64,000 nt of DNA from Cymodocea nodosa (lineage: Eukaryota; Streptophyta; Magnoliopsida; Alismatales; Cymodoceaceae), in assembly GCA_036874045.1 (NCBI GenBank), contig JAZBRI010000008.1, positions 13,221,001 through 13,285,000 on the forward strand, written 5' to 3'. Shown in pieces: positions 1-12,015 of this stretch. Numbering within the stretch: position 1 is the first letter of the stretch; the number at the start of each line of letters is the position of its first letter. The position numbers and the translations under genes are program-made. The notes below the pieces were generated by a model. The model saw only the letters and a program-made list of their open reading frames with translations. It was not told the origin of the DNA and did not search any database.

Positions 1-969
1 GAAGTTGAAGAGTCATCCCATGTCACTTTAAGTGCCCTTCTCTTTCTAAATTTCTTACTCCTAAAATTCCTCCTCGAATTCTTCTTATCTTTGTTGAGAG
101 GACAATCAATTTGAAAGTGACTCGGTCTGTTGCACTTGTAGCATATGATTTTGTCTTTCATGAATGACTTCTTCTCCATATCTCCAGATGTCTTTGCTGA
201 CTTGAAGTTCCTGCGTTTCTTCAACAGATTTCTAAATTTTCTGGTCAACAATAGTAAATCATCGTTAGAATCACTAGTGACTTCAGAGACTTTATTAGCC
301 TCAAAAGCTAGATCCCTTCTAGGATTTTTCCCTTTTGGATCTAAATGTTGTATTTCATAGGTTGTCAGATTTCCTATGAGATCATCGAGAGTATATGTAT
401 TTAAATCTTTGGAATCTTCAATAGATGTTGTCTTTTGAGCCCAAATTTTAGTTAAAGATCTAATGATCTTTCTTACCAAGTCTTTTTCCTCAAATTTCTT
501 ACCAAAAGATTTTAATGAATTTACAATCTCAAGAAAATGGGAAAACATGTCAGAGATACATTCATTTTCGTGCATTTTAAAAATCTCATATTTATGTACT
601 AACATATTAATCTTAGATTCCTTGACCTGGTTAGTACCTTCATTGGCAACTTCTAATGCATGTCATATCTCATATGCAGTTTGATATGCAGAAACTATAC
701 TAAATTGATCATGAGATAAAGCACAAAACAAGATGTTTAAACCTTTAGCATTCAGTGTCATTCACTCATTTTCATCAAAAGTCCAAGTATCATATGGAGT
801 CGTAACTAACATTATAGGATTGCTAATTATATGCTATAATTTGAAATCGATTGACTAAAAGATTACTTTCATCCTATATTTCCAATAGCCATAATTGCTA
901 CCTTCGAACATAGGAGGATGATTAGTGGTCTGTCCCTCAGTCATAACTAAGATTTCAGTATCATCCATT
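1..969 (-). pseudogene. gag: Cop-A gag (fossil, partial)
   Basis: Copia gag, the capsid/nucleocapsid precursor. The minus-strand ATG at 967-969 opens MDDTEILVMTEG and is followed by a UBN2-type gag region similar to the gags of Cop-B, Cop-C and Cop-E. A CCHC zinc knuckle lies near 105-160 (C-Y-K-C, then H, then C), typical of nucleocapsid RNA binding. The frame is broken in several places and runs past the window start. The small plus-strand frames in this interval are shadows of this gag. Confidence 0.85.
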
Positions 970-1049
970 TTAAACAAATGATCTTGAGAAAATGATAGGA
1001 AAAACTGATTCCTAAATAGAGAAATAAAAGCTCTTAATTAAGATAAGAT

Positions 1050-1063
1050 GCTCTGATACTAGT
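1050..1063 (-). other. Cop-A primer-binding site (tRNA-iMet type)
   Basis: On the minus strand this reads ACTAGTATCAGAGC, directly next to the LTR end. It matches the plant initiator-Met primer site TGGTATCAGAGC with small differences, as usual for copia elements. Confidence 0.85.
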
Positions 1064-2252
1064 TGTAGGATCGTCTATATCACAAGAGGGGAGGTGAATT
1101 GTGTCTTTAGTAATTAAAATACTAGCGAATAAAACAAGAGCACAAAACACTCGTAAATGAAATTCTATTCTTTATGTAAAGACAGAATTTACTATATCTT
1201 TTCAGCTCAATTCCCTTCTTGAAAGTTTTGATACAGTAATGTTCAATATACAATTCAAATAGAAAAATAAAGCTCTTATTCAAAACTAATTTTGAATTGT
1301 ATAAAACCTGATCTTTATGTACATAGCTTCTTTCTTTCTCTTTGCTCAACTTCTGTATCTCTTCTTCTCCAATTGTCGAATTTCTAGACTTCTTGTGTTT
1401 GTAGCTCATTTTCTGAAATTGCTTGGAATTTTGAACTTCTTCTGATGTTGGAGAATTTTTTAGAATATGAATATTCAAACTTAACTTTTTAGTTAGGGAT
1501 CCAGATTGAATATGCAGACTTGGTTTTTGATATTGGGATCCTCTATTGTAATGTAGCTCATACTCTCTATTAGTAGTTGAACTATGTTCTCATGTTCAGC
1601 ATGTTCATCTACTTAATCCACAATCCACGTACTAATTTTTTCTTTAATCCAAATTACTATCTTTTTGAGTTTCCACTTTCTCCACTATAATTTTGAATTT
1701 CCATGATCTCCACTCGTAGATTCACCAAGACTTTATCTTCCTAGAGTCTTGTAGAATATCTTCTAAGTTTTCGATTTAGTCGAATACTTATCCTTTATGT
1801 CTTGTAAAAACTCGAATACTTATCTGTAACTCTTAGAGTTTTTGCACCTACAAAATACGTGACTAAATATAGTAAACTTATCTGTTCGTTAGTCATTTTA
1901 TAAAACTCGAAGACTTATCTATCCATGCGTATAAAAGCTCGAACAGTTATCTAACTATTCGATTTTCATTACCGAACGCACATAGAAAACACGTGACAAC
2001 TTAAAACATTAAAAACACATGTGTAGATAACTTAACTATACAAGTTTTCAATATAAATTATTCGACAAAAATGAAACGTTAACTATCCAAAAGTTTAACT
2101 ATTGAAAATCTAACTCTTTGGAAATCTTTAGCTTATCCAACATAAAAATGAAACTTTCTGATAATCTGTTAACTATTATACTTAGAGAATATTATTTAAA
2201 CTTATTTAAAAACTTTAATAAAGCATGTATCATCAAAACAAAATTCCTAACA
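1064..2252 (-). repeat. Cop-A 5' LTR
   Basis: About 1.19 kb, TG...CA. The inner end carries the G-rich box (AGAGGGGAGGTGAATTG) that is also seen at the inner ends of the Cop-C, Cop-D and Cop-E LTRs. The part from about 1780 to 1990 holds degenerate copies of the dyad half-site (CTCGAATACTTATC, CTCGAACAGTTATC) and a CACGTG G-box. No coding content; the 118-codon minus frame at 1122-1478 is LTR sequence. Confidence 0.8.
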
Positions 2253-2424
2253 ATACAGAATATCTTTATAGTAATTTAATCTATGTATTCTGAAGAAAAA
2301 AATGAAGAATTAATTCTAGCACTTTAGAAAGACCAACTAGTTAGATCTTAGTAAGTAGCTTACTAAAAGTATCTTAGAAAGATCAACTAGTTAGCACTTT
2401 AGCAAAAGTTAAGTATGGGGGAAG
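2253..2424 (+). mobile_element. Tail of a plus-strand gypsy internal region with polypurine tract
   Basis: Short stretch between the Cop-A LTR and the Gyp-0 LTR. It ends in AAGTATGGGGGAAG (2411-2424) immediately before TGTTTAAAATG, which is the expected place and composition of the polypurine tract that primes plus-strand synthesis. This implies that the LTR at 2425 is the 3' LTR of a plus-strand element whose body was displaced by Cop-A. The rest of the stretch has short direct repeats (GACCAACTAGTTAG / GATCAACTAGTTAG) and no gene. Confidence 0.7.
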
Positions 2425-3376
2425 TGTTTAAAATGAAAAAGTGCATAATATTAAGGGTTAAATGATGGTTAATTGCATAATATTTAGCTTATCATATGAG
2501 AATTAAGCCATTATGTTATAATTGCACTGTTATATGCTTTAATGAAAGAATCTACATATTTTCAAGGAATTAATGTTAATTAAGTATATTTCTAAACTGT
2601 CGGTAAGTTGCAGGTTTTTAATTCCTAAGTATTCAATTTTCTGTTATTTCAAAGAGTTATATTTCATGTACCGGATAGTTATGTTTTTGAGACCTTAATG
2701 CATGACTTTAGTGATTTTTTGGTAAGTTATTTGCTAACTATCCAAAATGCATCTGAGCATCGGATAGTTAGGTTTGTAAGTATCTGAAATATCTGAACTC
2801 GTTAAGTTAGAATTATGCACGTGTTGAATTTAAATGTTTTATTATGTCACGTGAGCTGCACATGTTTAACTCATTAACTTAGCATAACTATATGCGTTGA
2901 TTTACTTGAATATACACTGAGGTAATGTGTTGTGTCAATGTTATGTAGAAATAGAAAATGTAAACTTTTGGATAGTTAACATTTTGTTTTAGCCGAAGAG
3001 TTATGTTAAAAACTTCTATAGTTAAGTTATCTACACATGTGTTTTATTGTTTTAAGTGTTTTCACGTGTTTTCCATGTGCGTTTAGTAATGAAAAATCAG
3101 AGAGTTAGATAACTGTTTTAGTTTTATATGCATGGATGGATAATTGTTCGAGTTTTATAAAATAACTAACGAACAGATAAGTTTTCTTATCTAGTCATGT
3201 GTTTTGCAGGTGCAAGAACTAGAAGAGTTACAAGAAGATACAATACAAAGGAAAACCATGATTGCACATATCACATAGGAATTCACTCATGGAAGGAAGA
3301 AGAAATCACCATCGTTGATATGAATGAAGAAAATCCAACCGATCATTTAAGTAGAAGCAGTTACTGCTGAAAGAAA

Positions 3377-3384
3377 TATAAAAG
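3377..3384 (+). promoter_or_regulatory. Putative TATA box of the gypsy LTR
   Basis: TATAAAAG, conserved at the equivalent place in the Gyp-1 LTR (46210-46217) and, inverted, in Gyp-solo (about 58763-58770). Conservation among three LTR copies and position near mid-LTR support a pol II core promoter; no transcript evidence. Confidence 0.45.
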
Positions 3385-4252
3385 ACGAAGAAAAAGTGTG
3401 TGGAAGAGAAGTGGAGAACCGTGCTAACTACAGGAAGCATCGGAAGTTCCTTCAAGCTCCACACCACCACCAAAATCACCAACCATCGGAGGTCTATGAG
3501 GATACTTTTCTAATGTCGGGTCGATTCCGAGCCAAACACGGTGACTGACAACTACTATGAGGAGTGATCACGTTGCGGGAAGGGAAGCCATTTTCACCAA
3601 GCACTGACTCATATCTCAAGAGATTGTAAAGCTTCTAGCCTTGGTTTCGAGTTGATGCCAGTATGCTGAAGAGGAGATCATCTTACAATTCTTGATTCGC
3701 GATTCTATAGGGAGAGGAGGCAAGATTGTAAGTGATTAAGTTTTCAGTGGTGTAATCGCGTCACATGTACTAACGAAAGTTTTTACTATCGATAGAGATT
3801 TTTACATTTCACCCTTCGCTCATCTTCAAGAACATATCAAAACAAAAATGCCAAAAACAACAAATTATTTGTGTTTACATTTAGTATTAAATTGTTGTAT
3901 TGTTTGTTTTGTATCATGATTAATGTTATCATTGTCAATATTGTGAATGTTTTATGTTTGATTCAGAAAATAGAAAATAGTTTATTGTTTACTGAAATTA
4001 ATTTGTTCAAATACTTAAAGATTTTAATGATTACTATTTGAAATATCTGAATGTTAGTGTTGCTTAATGACAAATCTAATATTAACTTACATTAAAGAGC
4101 TTAATTGATGGTATTTACATTTTGTGGAATTGCTCAATTGTTGGCCGAATTCCTTTGTAAATAGCAATATTTAACTAGAAAGGTAGGCTCGTGGAGTTAA
4201 CTTAAGTCCACAAGGTTAGTCCGTTGAGTTAATCATAACTCCACGAACTAAG

Positions 4253-4280
4253 TCCATTGAGTTAACTATAACTCAATGGA
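4253..4280. repeat. Perfect hairpin in the Gyp-0 LTR
   Basis: Arms TCCATTGAGTTA / TAACTCAATGGA, 12 bp each, loop ACTA. The sister LTR has a hairpin at the same place with CCG...CGG instead of CCA...TGG (47096-47121). Confidence 0.9.
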
Positions 4281-4505
4281 GTGCTTAATTGAACACATAT
4301 AAACTCCAATATAAAAATCGAAATACTACACAATTCTTACTCAATCTCTATGGGATCGACCTGTACTTGCACACAAATACAATGTACATTGTGCACTTGT
4401 AGTTAAAATACAAATTGGACTTAATATCTAATTTGTATGAAAGGTTGTTTGTTTACTTCTAAAAGAATTCATCAATATAAGCATAAAAACAATTCAAAGA
4501 AGTTT

Positions 4506-5400
4506 TCACAAATCGAACTGTGATATACCTAAACTTGTTTTATAAGCTGTTCTATAAGCCCAAAATGCATCTATTAATCTATTAGCCCAATCTTTTCTAG
4601 TAGGATTTACTACTTTTTTTAAGATTAACTTAATTTGTTTGTTTGCACTTTCTACTTGTCCACTTGTTTGTGGATGATATGATGTTGCAATTTTGTGATT
4701 TACTCCATATTTCTTCATTAAGACTTCAAAACTACTATTACAAAAATGAGTTCCTCTATCACTAATAATAGCTTTAGGTATTCCAAATCTAGCAATTATA
4801 TTTGTTCTTATAAAATGTATTACCACTTTGTTGTCATTAGTTTTTATAGGAATAACTTCTATCCATTTAGATACATAATCCACCCCCAACAATATATAAT
4901 TAAATTGATTAGACATAGAAAATGGACCCATAAAATCTATTCCCCATACATCAAAGATTTCAACCTCAACAATAGGATTTAGAGGCATCATATTCCTCTT
5001 TGATATCCTTCCTATTTGTTGACATCTCAAACAACTTAAGCAGTATTTATGAGCATCTTTAAATAGTGTTGGCCAATAGAATCTACATTGCAGAATTTTG
5101 ACAGTAGTTTTCCCTAAACCAAAATGTCTTCCACATACTTAGTTATGGCAGAAAGACAATATGCTTTGATATTCAATTTCTGGAACACACCTCCTTAAAA
5201 TTAGATCAAGACATTTCTTAAATAAGTATGGGTCTTCCCAATAGTAATATTTCACTCTTAAAAAGAACAATTTCTTATCTTGTCTATTCCAATCTTTAGG
5301 TGTTAAACCTGTAACTAAGTAATTAACCATGTCTGCATACCAAGGCATTGTGTTTATGGTCAATAAATTGTTCATTAGGAAAATTATCCTTAATTTCAAT
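4506..5400 (-). pseudogene. pol: Gyp-2 integrase (fossil)
   Basis: DDE integrase region. Visible motifs: the N-terminal zinc-binding part around 5020-5160 (...LRCQQIGRISKRN), the core with GIDFMGPFSMS, VDYVSKWIE, SDRGTHF and [13 protein letters not shown], which carry the catalytic D, D and E of the DDE triad. Order and wording match the Gyp-1 integrase at 50915-52140. Broken; the C-terminal part is not present. Confidence 0.85.
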
Positions 5401-5474
5401 GTTTGATTTTTCTATTTGTAATCTTGATAAATGGTCTACTACTACATTCTCACATCCTTTTTTATCTTTAATTT

Positions 5475-6435
5475 CTAGATCAAATTCTTGTAGAAACAAT
5501 ACCATTGGATCAACCTAGGTTTAGTCTTTTTCTTTGCTATTAGGTGTTTTAAAGCTAAATGATCCATGTATACTATCACTTTAGCTCCTATCAGATATGA
5601 TCTAAACTTTTCTAAGGCAAACAAAATAGCTAATAATTCTTTTTCAGTAGTTGTATAATTAACTTGAGCTTCATTTAAAGTTTTGCTTACATAACGAATC
5701 ACTCTAGAAGATTTTTCTATCTTCTATCCCAACACTACTCCTACAACAAAATTAGATGTATTACACATTAATTCAAATGGATGGCTCCAATTAGGTGCTT
5801 GTATTATAGAAGTTGAAATTAAGCTAGTTTTAAGCTTGAAAAATGCTTCTTTGCAATTCTTATCAAAGTTAAATGGAACGTCTTTTAATAGATTAGTTAA
5901 AGGTCTAACTATTTTGCTAAAATCTTTAATAAATCTCCTATAAAATCCTGTATATCCTAAAAATGATTTAATATCTTTTACTGATTTAGGTTCTAGTAGA
6001 TTAGAAATTACTTCTATCTTAACAACATGTCCCAAGACTATTCCTTGTTTAACCATGAAGTGACATTTTTCCCAATTTAGAACCAGATTCTTTTTCACAT
6101 AGCATTTTAATACTTGGTCTAAATTGTTTAAACACACTTCATATGAAGTTCCATATACAGTAAAATCATCCATAAATATTTCTAAAAAATCTTCAATCAT
6201 TCCAATGAATATACCCTACATACACCTTTGAAAGGTGGCTAGTAAATTACATAATCTGAATGGCATCCTCTTAAAAGCATAAGTTCTATTAAGATATGTG
6301 AAAGTTGTTTTCTCTTGATCCTCTAATGCTACTAGAACTTGGTTATATCCGGAATACCCATTTAGGAAACAAAAATATTCTTACCTTGCTAATTTCTCTA
6401 GCATTTGATCTATAAAAGATAAGGGAAAAATGATA
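5475..6435 (-). pseudogene. pol: Gyp-2 reverse transcriptase and RNase H (fossil)
   Basis: RT palm and thumb: IFMDDFTVYG (the F-x-DD active-site variant), then [17 protein letters not shown] and the connection region; RNase H follows with [25 protein letters not shown] and [13 protein letters not shown]. These are standard Ty3/gypsy motifs, and the block aligns with 49700-50690 of Gyp-1. Several breaks. Confidence 0.85.
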
Positions 6436-6436
6436 T

Positions 6437-6987
6437 TTCCTAGTCACAATATTCAGCTTCCTATTAAACTATACACACTCTCCAGCTTGATTGAATTCTG
6501 GTAAGTATCAAGTCCTGACTTTCATTCCTAATAATTGTTAATCCTGGTTTCTTGGGAACTACATGGATTGGACTAACTCATGAGTTGTCAGAAATCAAAT
6601 AAATTATATCATTATCTAACTATTTCACAATTTCCTTTCTGATTGCTTCTTTAAGGTTTGGATTTAATCTCCTCTTAGGAATTCTAACTAGTTTAGCATT
6701 CTCTATAAATATATGTGGTGACAACATAAAGTTACATTTAACCCTTTTATATCAACCATAGTCCATTCTATTGCTTCTTTATAAGTTTTTACCACATATT
6801 TTAATTTAGATATTTGATCCTCTTTTAAATCTGATCCAATGATGATTGGACATGTTCATTTTTCTTCTAGAAATTATAGGCCAATTTAGGAGGTAAAGGT
6901 TTTAAATCTAAATGTTAACCATCAGAAGCTAAAGCTCCTAATTTAACATTTTCATCTTCAATATTAAACTCTTCTTGATCTCCTTCT
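6437..6987 (-). repeat. Gyp-2 internal duplicated block, copy 1 (continues at 14818-14902)
   Basis: The RT N-terminal and linker sequence of this block (about 550 bp, plus about 85 bp on the far side of element F) recurs at 14903-15527. Both copies share phrases such as GGTTTCTTGGGAACTACATG and TATAAGTTTTTACCACATAT. Adding the two parts of copy 1 gives about 625 bp, the same as copy 2, so this looks like a tandem duplication that predates insertion of F. Confidence 0.75.
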
Positions 6988-7434
6988 TGATCTCTTCTAA
7001 AATTTTTATCTTTTAACATACAATTCAGAATTTTATGCATAAGTACTCAAAAGAAATCTCAGAAACCGAGTATTTCAGGAAAAATATCATAAAAATGAGT
7101 TCTAATCTCGTGCACATCAAAAAATTTAAATTTACAGACAAATAGATTCTGTCTTAATAATTTGTACACAAAGATTATCATTACTCCATTAAGCTACTTG
7201 TCACCAAATCATAAACTTGAATTAAACATGTAACAAGCAATTCAGATAACAAAGAATTTAACACATAGAACGGCCAATCCATGTATCCATTTCTTTGCAA
7301 ACAAACAAAGAAAAATAACAATCTCAACAAGAAAACAAATAAAACTAAAACAATTTAAAGGATATTAAATCTTGCAAATCATCTAATAAATCATTTTAAA
7401 GCACCAAAACTCCCCGACAACGGTGCCAAAAACT
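6988..7434 (-). repeat. Extra leader copy of element F, outside its LTR
   Basis: Matches the leader at about 12233-12673 almost base for base (from ATTTTTATCTTTTAACAT to the primer box), but lies on the outer side of the left LTR, where flanking DNA would be expected. Contains a second primer box at 7411-7430 (inverted CCCCGACAACGGTGCC). Confidence 0.8.
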
Positions 7435-9583
7435 TGTAACGCTTTTATGTGTTGTTAAATTAAACGGCAAAAGCGCAAATTTTACATTTATAACCGCAAG
7501 CGCATGGTGCCCATTGTAATAAGCATGTGCAAGTACGGGTCGAATCCACAAGGAGTTTGTCTTAAATAATTTTATTAAAATGATTATTCGATTAAATATC
7601 TACATTAAACTAATTCATAATTAAACTCTAATTACTTAATATTGATATACAAAATTCGTAGCACAATTAAGGTTTATAAGATTACCCCAAAATCCAATTA
7701 GTTATGATAAGATATTAAAGAAATCAATGAGTATTAATCCGAAAATAACATAATTTCTGCTCAACTTTTAACTCCAATAACTTCCAACTTGAACGTTTAA
7801 AAATCCATAATAAATAATGATTAGAACGATCCTCGAAATATCTTTCAAATGGAAGTGATTTCGTTGATTAACACAAATTAAAACGATGGAAATATCTTAT
7901 TTAAGAAAGGGGTGCAGACGGTTATGGAAACTTTCCAAAAATGCACCTTCGGTGCAAAAATCAAATCTCCGCCAAATCTTCATGAAATGCTATGAAATAA
8001 GTGTGCCTTGAAAGTAGATCCGTTACACTAACAAGGAAAATTTATAGAACTGAATTCCACAAAATACACGATGCAAGCACGGCACAGGCGTCGAGCTCAA
8101 AATTAGCACTCGACAGAGACTCAAAACCGCTGATACCTTCACAAAATAAAATTGAAAATCTTCGGAAAACATTCTAAAAAATTCTAAAACTTTGTAAAAT
8201 TATTCTACATTCATTATACTTACAAAACGAAACAAAAAAGGAATTTATAGATGACGAACACGTAGATACAATTTGAAGAAAAACTACTAACAATCTGGCC
8301 ATCTAAGAACGGAAAACTGCCTTCACAATTTACATAATCACATTCATTCACACTAAACATATAATATGAACTCAATCCTAATATCAATTAACATCAAAAC
8401 AGTATGTGATCTTTAATATAGAACATTTGAAACAAAGATTTATGCATAGAATTTCGTCCTTCCACATACTCAAACTATACTCATACATATAAAATTGTAA
8501 AACATGAAAACTAGTATGAGGATCTCTCCTTTCCATCATACCTTTTAATCCTCCACGTTTCTTCAAGAAATGACTCCCCAAAGTCCTTGAAATCGATGCT
8601 CCACAGGGCTGTCACCACCTGTAGCACGTCCAAGTGAAGCTTCTAAGGTTGCCTTGAAGAAGAGTGGTGCACGTCCTCAAGATCTTGCCTCCAAGACCCA
8701 CAACTTTGGCTTCCACATCTAAGAATGGTGCTTCCGATGACTCAACCCTGAAGATCCTAACCTTTTGCTCCACTCCAAATCAGTCAAACGAGCCTCCCAA
8801 TCCACCAAGATGAACGCCCAAGGAGATCCTAACGTATGGCCGTCTGAATTGAAGAGAAAGTGTCTTCTAGGAGGAGTGGAAGACGCCAAAGCTCACCATT
8901 CTTGAAGGGAGCTTGTTCAAGATCAAGGGGAAGATGGGACTTTCCAGATGAAGATGTTGGAATGGCTGGAACCGCCGACTGCAATGTGTTGGAAGAGGAG
9001 GAGATAGCCTAGAATTGAGTGGTCAAACACTTTAAATACTCTAGCCTTTTGTTGCTTGGGCTCCAATATGTTGCATCCAATGGCCCACATTTTTTCCTCT
9101 TTAATCCACCTTGATTTCATGATTTATTGACCTATAAAACTCAAAACCAAGTTGGATGCACATATACATTGAATATAAATCATATGATGCAAATATAGTA
9201 TACATGCATGCATGAGTTGCCTTATATGGAAAGTTGCCAAATTAGGAAGGTTTTGGTCTACAACTTTTTCACATGTACATACATGAACTACTTAAAGTTC
9301 TCTAGTTTAACATCATATTTAAGTGATTTGGCAATCATACAATGTATATAAAGTCATACATTGGAGAATTATAAGAATTATGTCTAATACAAGGGCTATT
9401 GACTAGGTGTTTAATTGATAAAGGATAAATTTGTACATTATCAACTATTTAATCCCTAATTCATGCATATGTCTAAAAATATGATTTTCATGTAATCCTT
9501 TATAAGAACATATATAATGATGACTTATAATTCTTAACATGCATGAATTAACATATATAAAATGCACAAATTGATACTTTACA
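7435..9583 (-). repeat. Element F, left (3') LTR
   Basis: 2.15 kb, TGTAACGC...CTTTACA in plus orientation. The 65-codon frames here (8384-8581, 8923-9120) recur at the same LTR offset in the right LTR and are not genes. Immediately inside (9584-9595) lies ACACCCCCATACC, i.e. GGTATGGGGGTG on the minus strand, the polypurine tract. Confidence 0.9.
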
Positions 9584-10142
9584 CACCCCCATACCTAGTA
9601 TTTGCTAGTCCCTTAGCAAAGGACTAAAGCTAAACAATGATAACACAAAGCCCATATAAAAGTACATTCATTAAAAACCAAAAACAAACAAACTAATAAA
9701 TAAATAACAAAAATAAAACTAACCTGGGCCACTTTTGTAGGGATCACGACTACACTTAGCATGTGTAGCAAGCCTTTAAAGCCCTAGGTCACCCTAGTGG
9801 TGGAGTTGTCTCTAGAGGGTTTTCAACGGATATACCCACAAAATCCAAAACATAACATAAAACAACACAATTGAAAGATGAAAACAACAAAAATATGCTC
9901 TTGGTTTCCTAAACATGGATAAAGTTGCTCTTAAGTAGTCTTGACCTATTAGCTTCACCTTTATTCAATCACCTCTCACCTTTCTAGATTGGATTCAAAT
10001 AATCATTCAATTTCCATACTAAGAAAGTAAAGTACTATATAAATAGGTGTATGTGAAATTGGCCAAGACTAAGAAATAACCTACTCAACCCCCTCCAAGT
10101 TACCTAGGTAATCCCAAAGGTCTATCCTTGAGTCCATTATCC

Positions 10143-10372
10143 TTTTATTTTGACTCTCTCTTTTTTTTCTTTTTTTTTTTCTCTTTTTTAATTACCTCCT
10201 ACTCCAGCACCTTTTTACGCGACCACAATCCCTTACTTAGGGGAAAGTTGACCGATTACTTAGTAGCTTTTGTAAGAACAAGTAATCAATCTCTCTTCTA
10301 CTTTTTCTTTTCTTTTTCTTTTTCTTTTTCTTTTTTTTTCATTTTTCTTGTTTTTTTTTTTTTTTCTCTCCC
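10143..10372 (+). repeat. Polypyrimidine (T/C) tract
   Basis: Long runs of T interrupted by C, with repeated CTTTTT units at 10300-10372. The 110-codon Phe-rich frame across it is a by-product of composition. Confidence 0.9.
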
Positions 10373-11129
10373 TAGCCCTCTACCCTTAAGAGTGTCTCCC
10401 ACATCATTGTGTAGGAATGGGCAATTTTACCTTAGTCGTTTTATTCTACCCTTCTCATAGGACAACCCTAAGGTATATTCCTAAGTTTTTACCTAAGTTT
10501 CCCTTTAAGAGGAGTGGTTCTTTCCTAATCAAGGCCTCATGTAAGTGCAATACTACATATAAGCTCAAAAATATGGATGGTTTTGAATTTTATTCTTCTC
10601 CTCCCCTTAAGGTTCAAGGTTTCTTTCCTAAAGGATTCACTTTTAGATCTCAATTATACCTAAAAGAACTCTATCCATTAGGGCTTATGAGCATTTATAA
10701 AAAAAAATAAACAAGAAAAAACATAAAATTGAAAAAAAAAAATTTTTCGTCAAATGCCTCCCCCCCATACCTAAATTTTGCATTGTCCCCAATGTAAAAG
10801 AAATCATTTAGGTAATAAGATAAAAAGCATGAAGACAACAAAAACAAAAGAAATAAACCATGACAAGCAAGAAAGATTACACCCCCATACCTAGCATGCA
10901 ATCCATATGCACTGTATAAATTTAAATTGCATTATTCCTAAAACATACAATGGAGATTGAGTAGTATACTAAAGAAATAATGCTTAATATAAGTATCATT
11001 CAAATGCATCATATAGTAATAGGATTAAGAGTGCGTACCTTGCTCGACGAAGAAAAGACTCAACTACAAAACTAATAAACATATCAAAACAGAAAAGAAA
11101 ATATATATAAAGCACACAAACAACAAAAT

Positions 11130-11245
11130 TAATTTATTATTATTATAATAATTCTTTTTTATTATTTTTTTAAATTATATTTTTTTTAATAAATTTTTTT
11201 TTAATAATAATAATAATTTTTTATTTTATTACTATTATTATTACT
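11130..11245. repeat. ATT/AAT simple-sequence tract with inverted symmetry
   Basis: TTATTATTATTATAATAATT on one side and AATAATAATAATAATTTTTT on the other, so that the two halves can pair. Likely a replication-slippage product. Confidence 0.85.
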
Positions 11246-11983
11246 ATGACCATTTATCCATAATGACATGCAAAATTGATTAAATGAGCAAACATAATTA
11301 ATTCAAGCACTTACGTCTTTAGTAATACTAGCAATTTGTAATAAAAGAATTGTAAAGCAATCATTTTTAATTCTACTTAAGGCCTAATTTTCCTTAACTC
11401 ATTCAATCACATGATCTACATTCATGCTATTATGATCAGAATAAAAAACACAATGTATTTTATCAACAAAACATCAACTTCATCCAAAGTTTTAAATATA
11501 ACTAGCACACACAAGATTTCAGAAATTAAACTGTGCTACCTTGGCTAAAAAAAATTTCTACAGAAATTCATATAGCTTGTAAATTCACAAATAAATACTC
11601 TTATGAAAGGTAATTACTTATACTTTCTAAGAAAAATTAGAGACAAAAATTCCCAAAACTGAAGTGTTGTCAAAATTGGGTGAAACTCAGATAACTCAGA
11701 ATTCGTAATCTGCAAACATGTCATTTTAGAAAAATTCTCCAAAAATGTATACAAATCCAAATACAACGTATAATACCTTGTTTGAAAGATAAACCACTAT
11801 AGTTTCATAGAAAATTTTCAAAAATAATTTTTATTCAAACATATAACTACAGTTTCAAATATAAGAGTACATGATAAAACTATTCTACACCAAAAAAATT
11901 AGATACAGTAACTCATTGAGTTAGCTAACTAAACGAGTTCTATGAAGGACCAACTCGTTAAGTTAACGAGTTCTAGATAGAGA

Positions 11984-12015
11984 CAACTCGTTGAGTTAGC
12001 TAACTCAACGAGTTG
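11984..12015. repeat. Perfect 32-bp palindrome
   Basis: Each half is CAACTCGTTGAGTTAG; the second half is its exact reverse complement, with no spacer. A related imperfect palindrome (AACTCGTTA / GTTAACGAGTT) lies at about 11952-11972. It is built from the same TAACTCAACG unit as the hairpins of the gypsy and copia LTRs. Confidence 0.95.

Larger units (their letters stand above)
1..2252 (-). mobile_element. Cop-A: 5' end of a Ty1/copia (Sirevirus-like) element
   Basis: Reading leftward: a 5' LTR (1064-2252), a primer-binding site (1050-1063), then the gag start (969) running off the left window edge. The LTR opens TGTAGGATCG and closes CCTAACA in plus orientation and resembles the Cop-E LTR at both ends. 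Only the 5' part is in the window, so TSD and age cannot be read. The gag shows several breaks. It is inserted in the internal tail of a plus-strand gypsy element (2253 onward). The superfamily is clear from primer site and gag; the Sirevirus lineage is inferred from likeness to Cop-E. Confidence 0.85.
2425..4495 (+). repeat. Gyp-0: Athila-like gypsy LTR
   Basis: About 2.07 kb, same family as the Gyp-1 LTR (45323-47399) and Gyp-solo (57573-59429): same start (TGTTTAAAATGAAAAAGTGC), same central block (AAGAAATATAAAAG), same end block (GAAAGGTTGTTTGTTTAC). It carries dyad motifs at 2580-2800 and 4190-4280, among them the perfect hairpin at 4253-4280. It abuts the oppositely oriented Gyp-2 pol at about 4500, so the two are not one simple element. 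Confidence 0.85.

Noticed and set aside
145-684. Plus-strand frames near the left edge
   Set aside because: Shadows of the minus-strand Cop-A gag, which has the CCHC knuckle and gag wording.
1122-1478. 118-codon minus-strand frame
   Set aside because: Lies fully in the Cop-A LTR and has no domain.
8384-8581. 65-codon frame repeated almost unchanged at 13618-13815
   Set aside because: Both lie at the same offset in the two LTRs of element F, so the likeness is due to LTR identity, not to a conserved gene. The pair 8923-9120 / 14157-14354 is the same case.
10128-10460. 110-codon Phe/Ser-rich frame, seemingly membrane-like
   Set aside because: Produced by a polypyrimidine tract; apparent hydrophobicity is a composition artefact.
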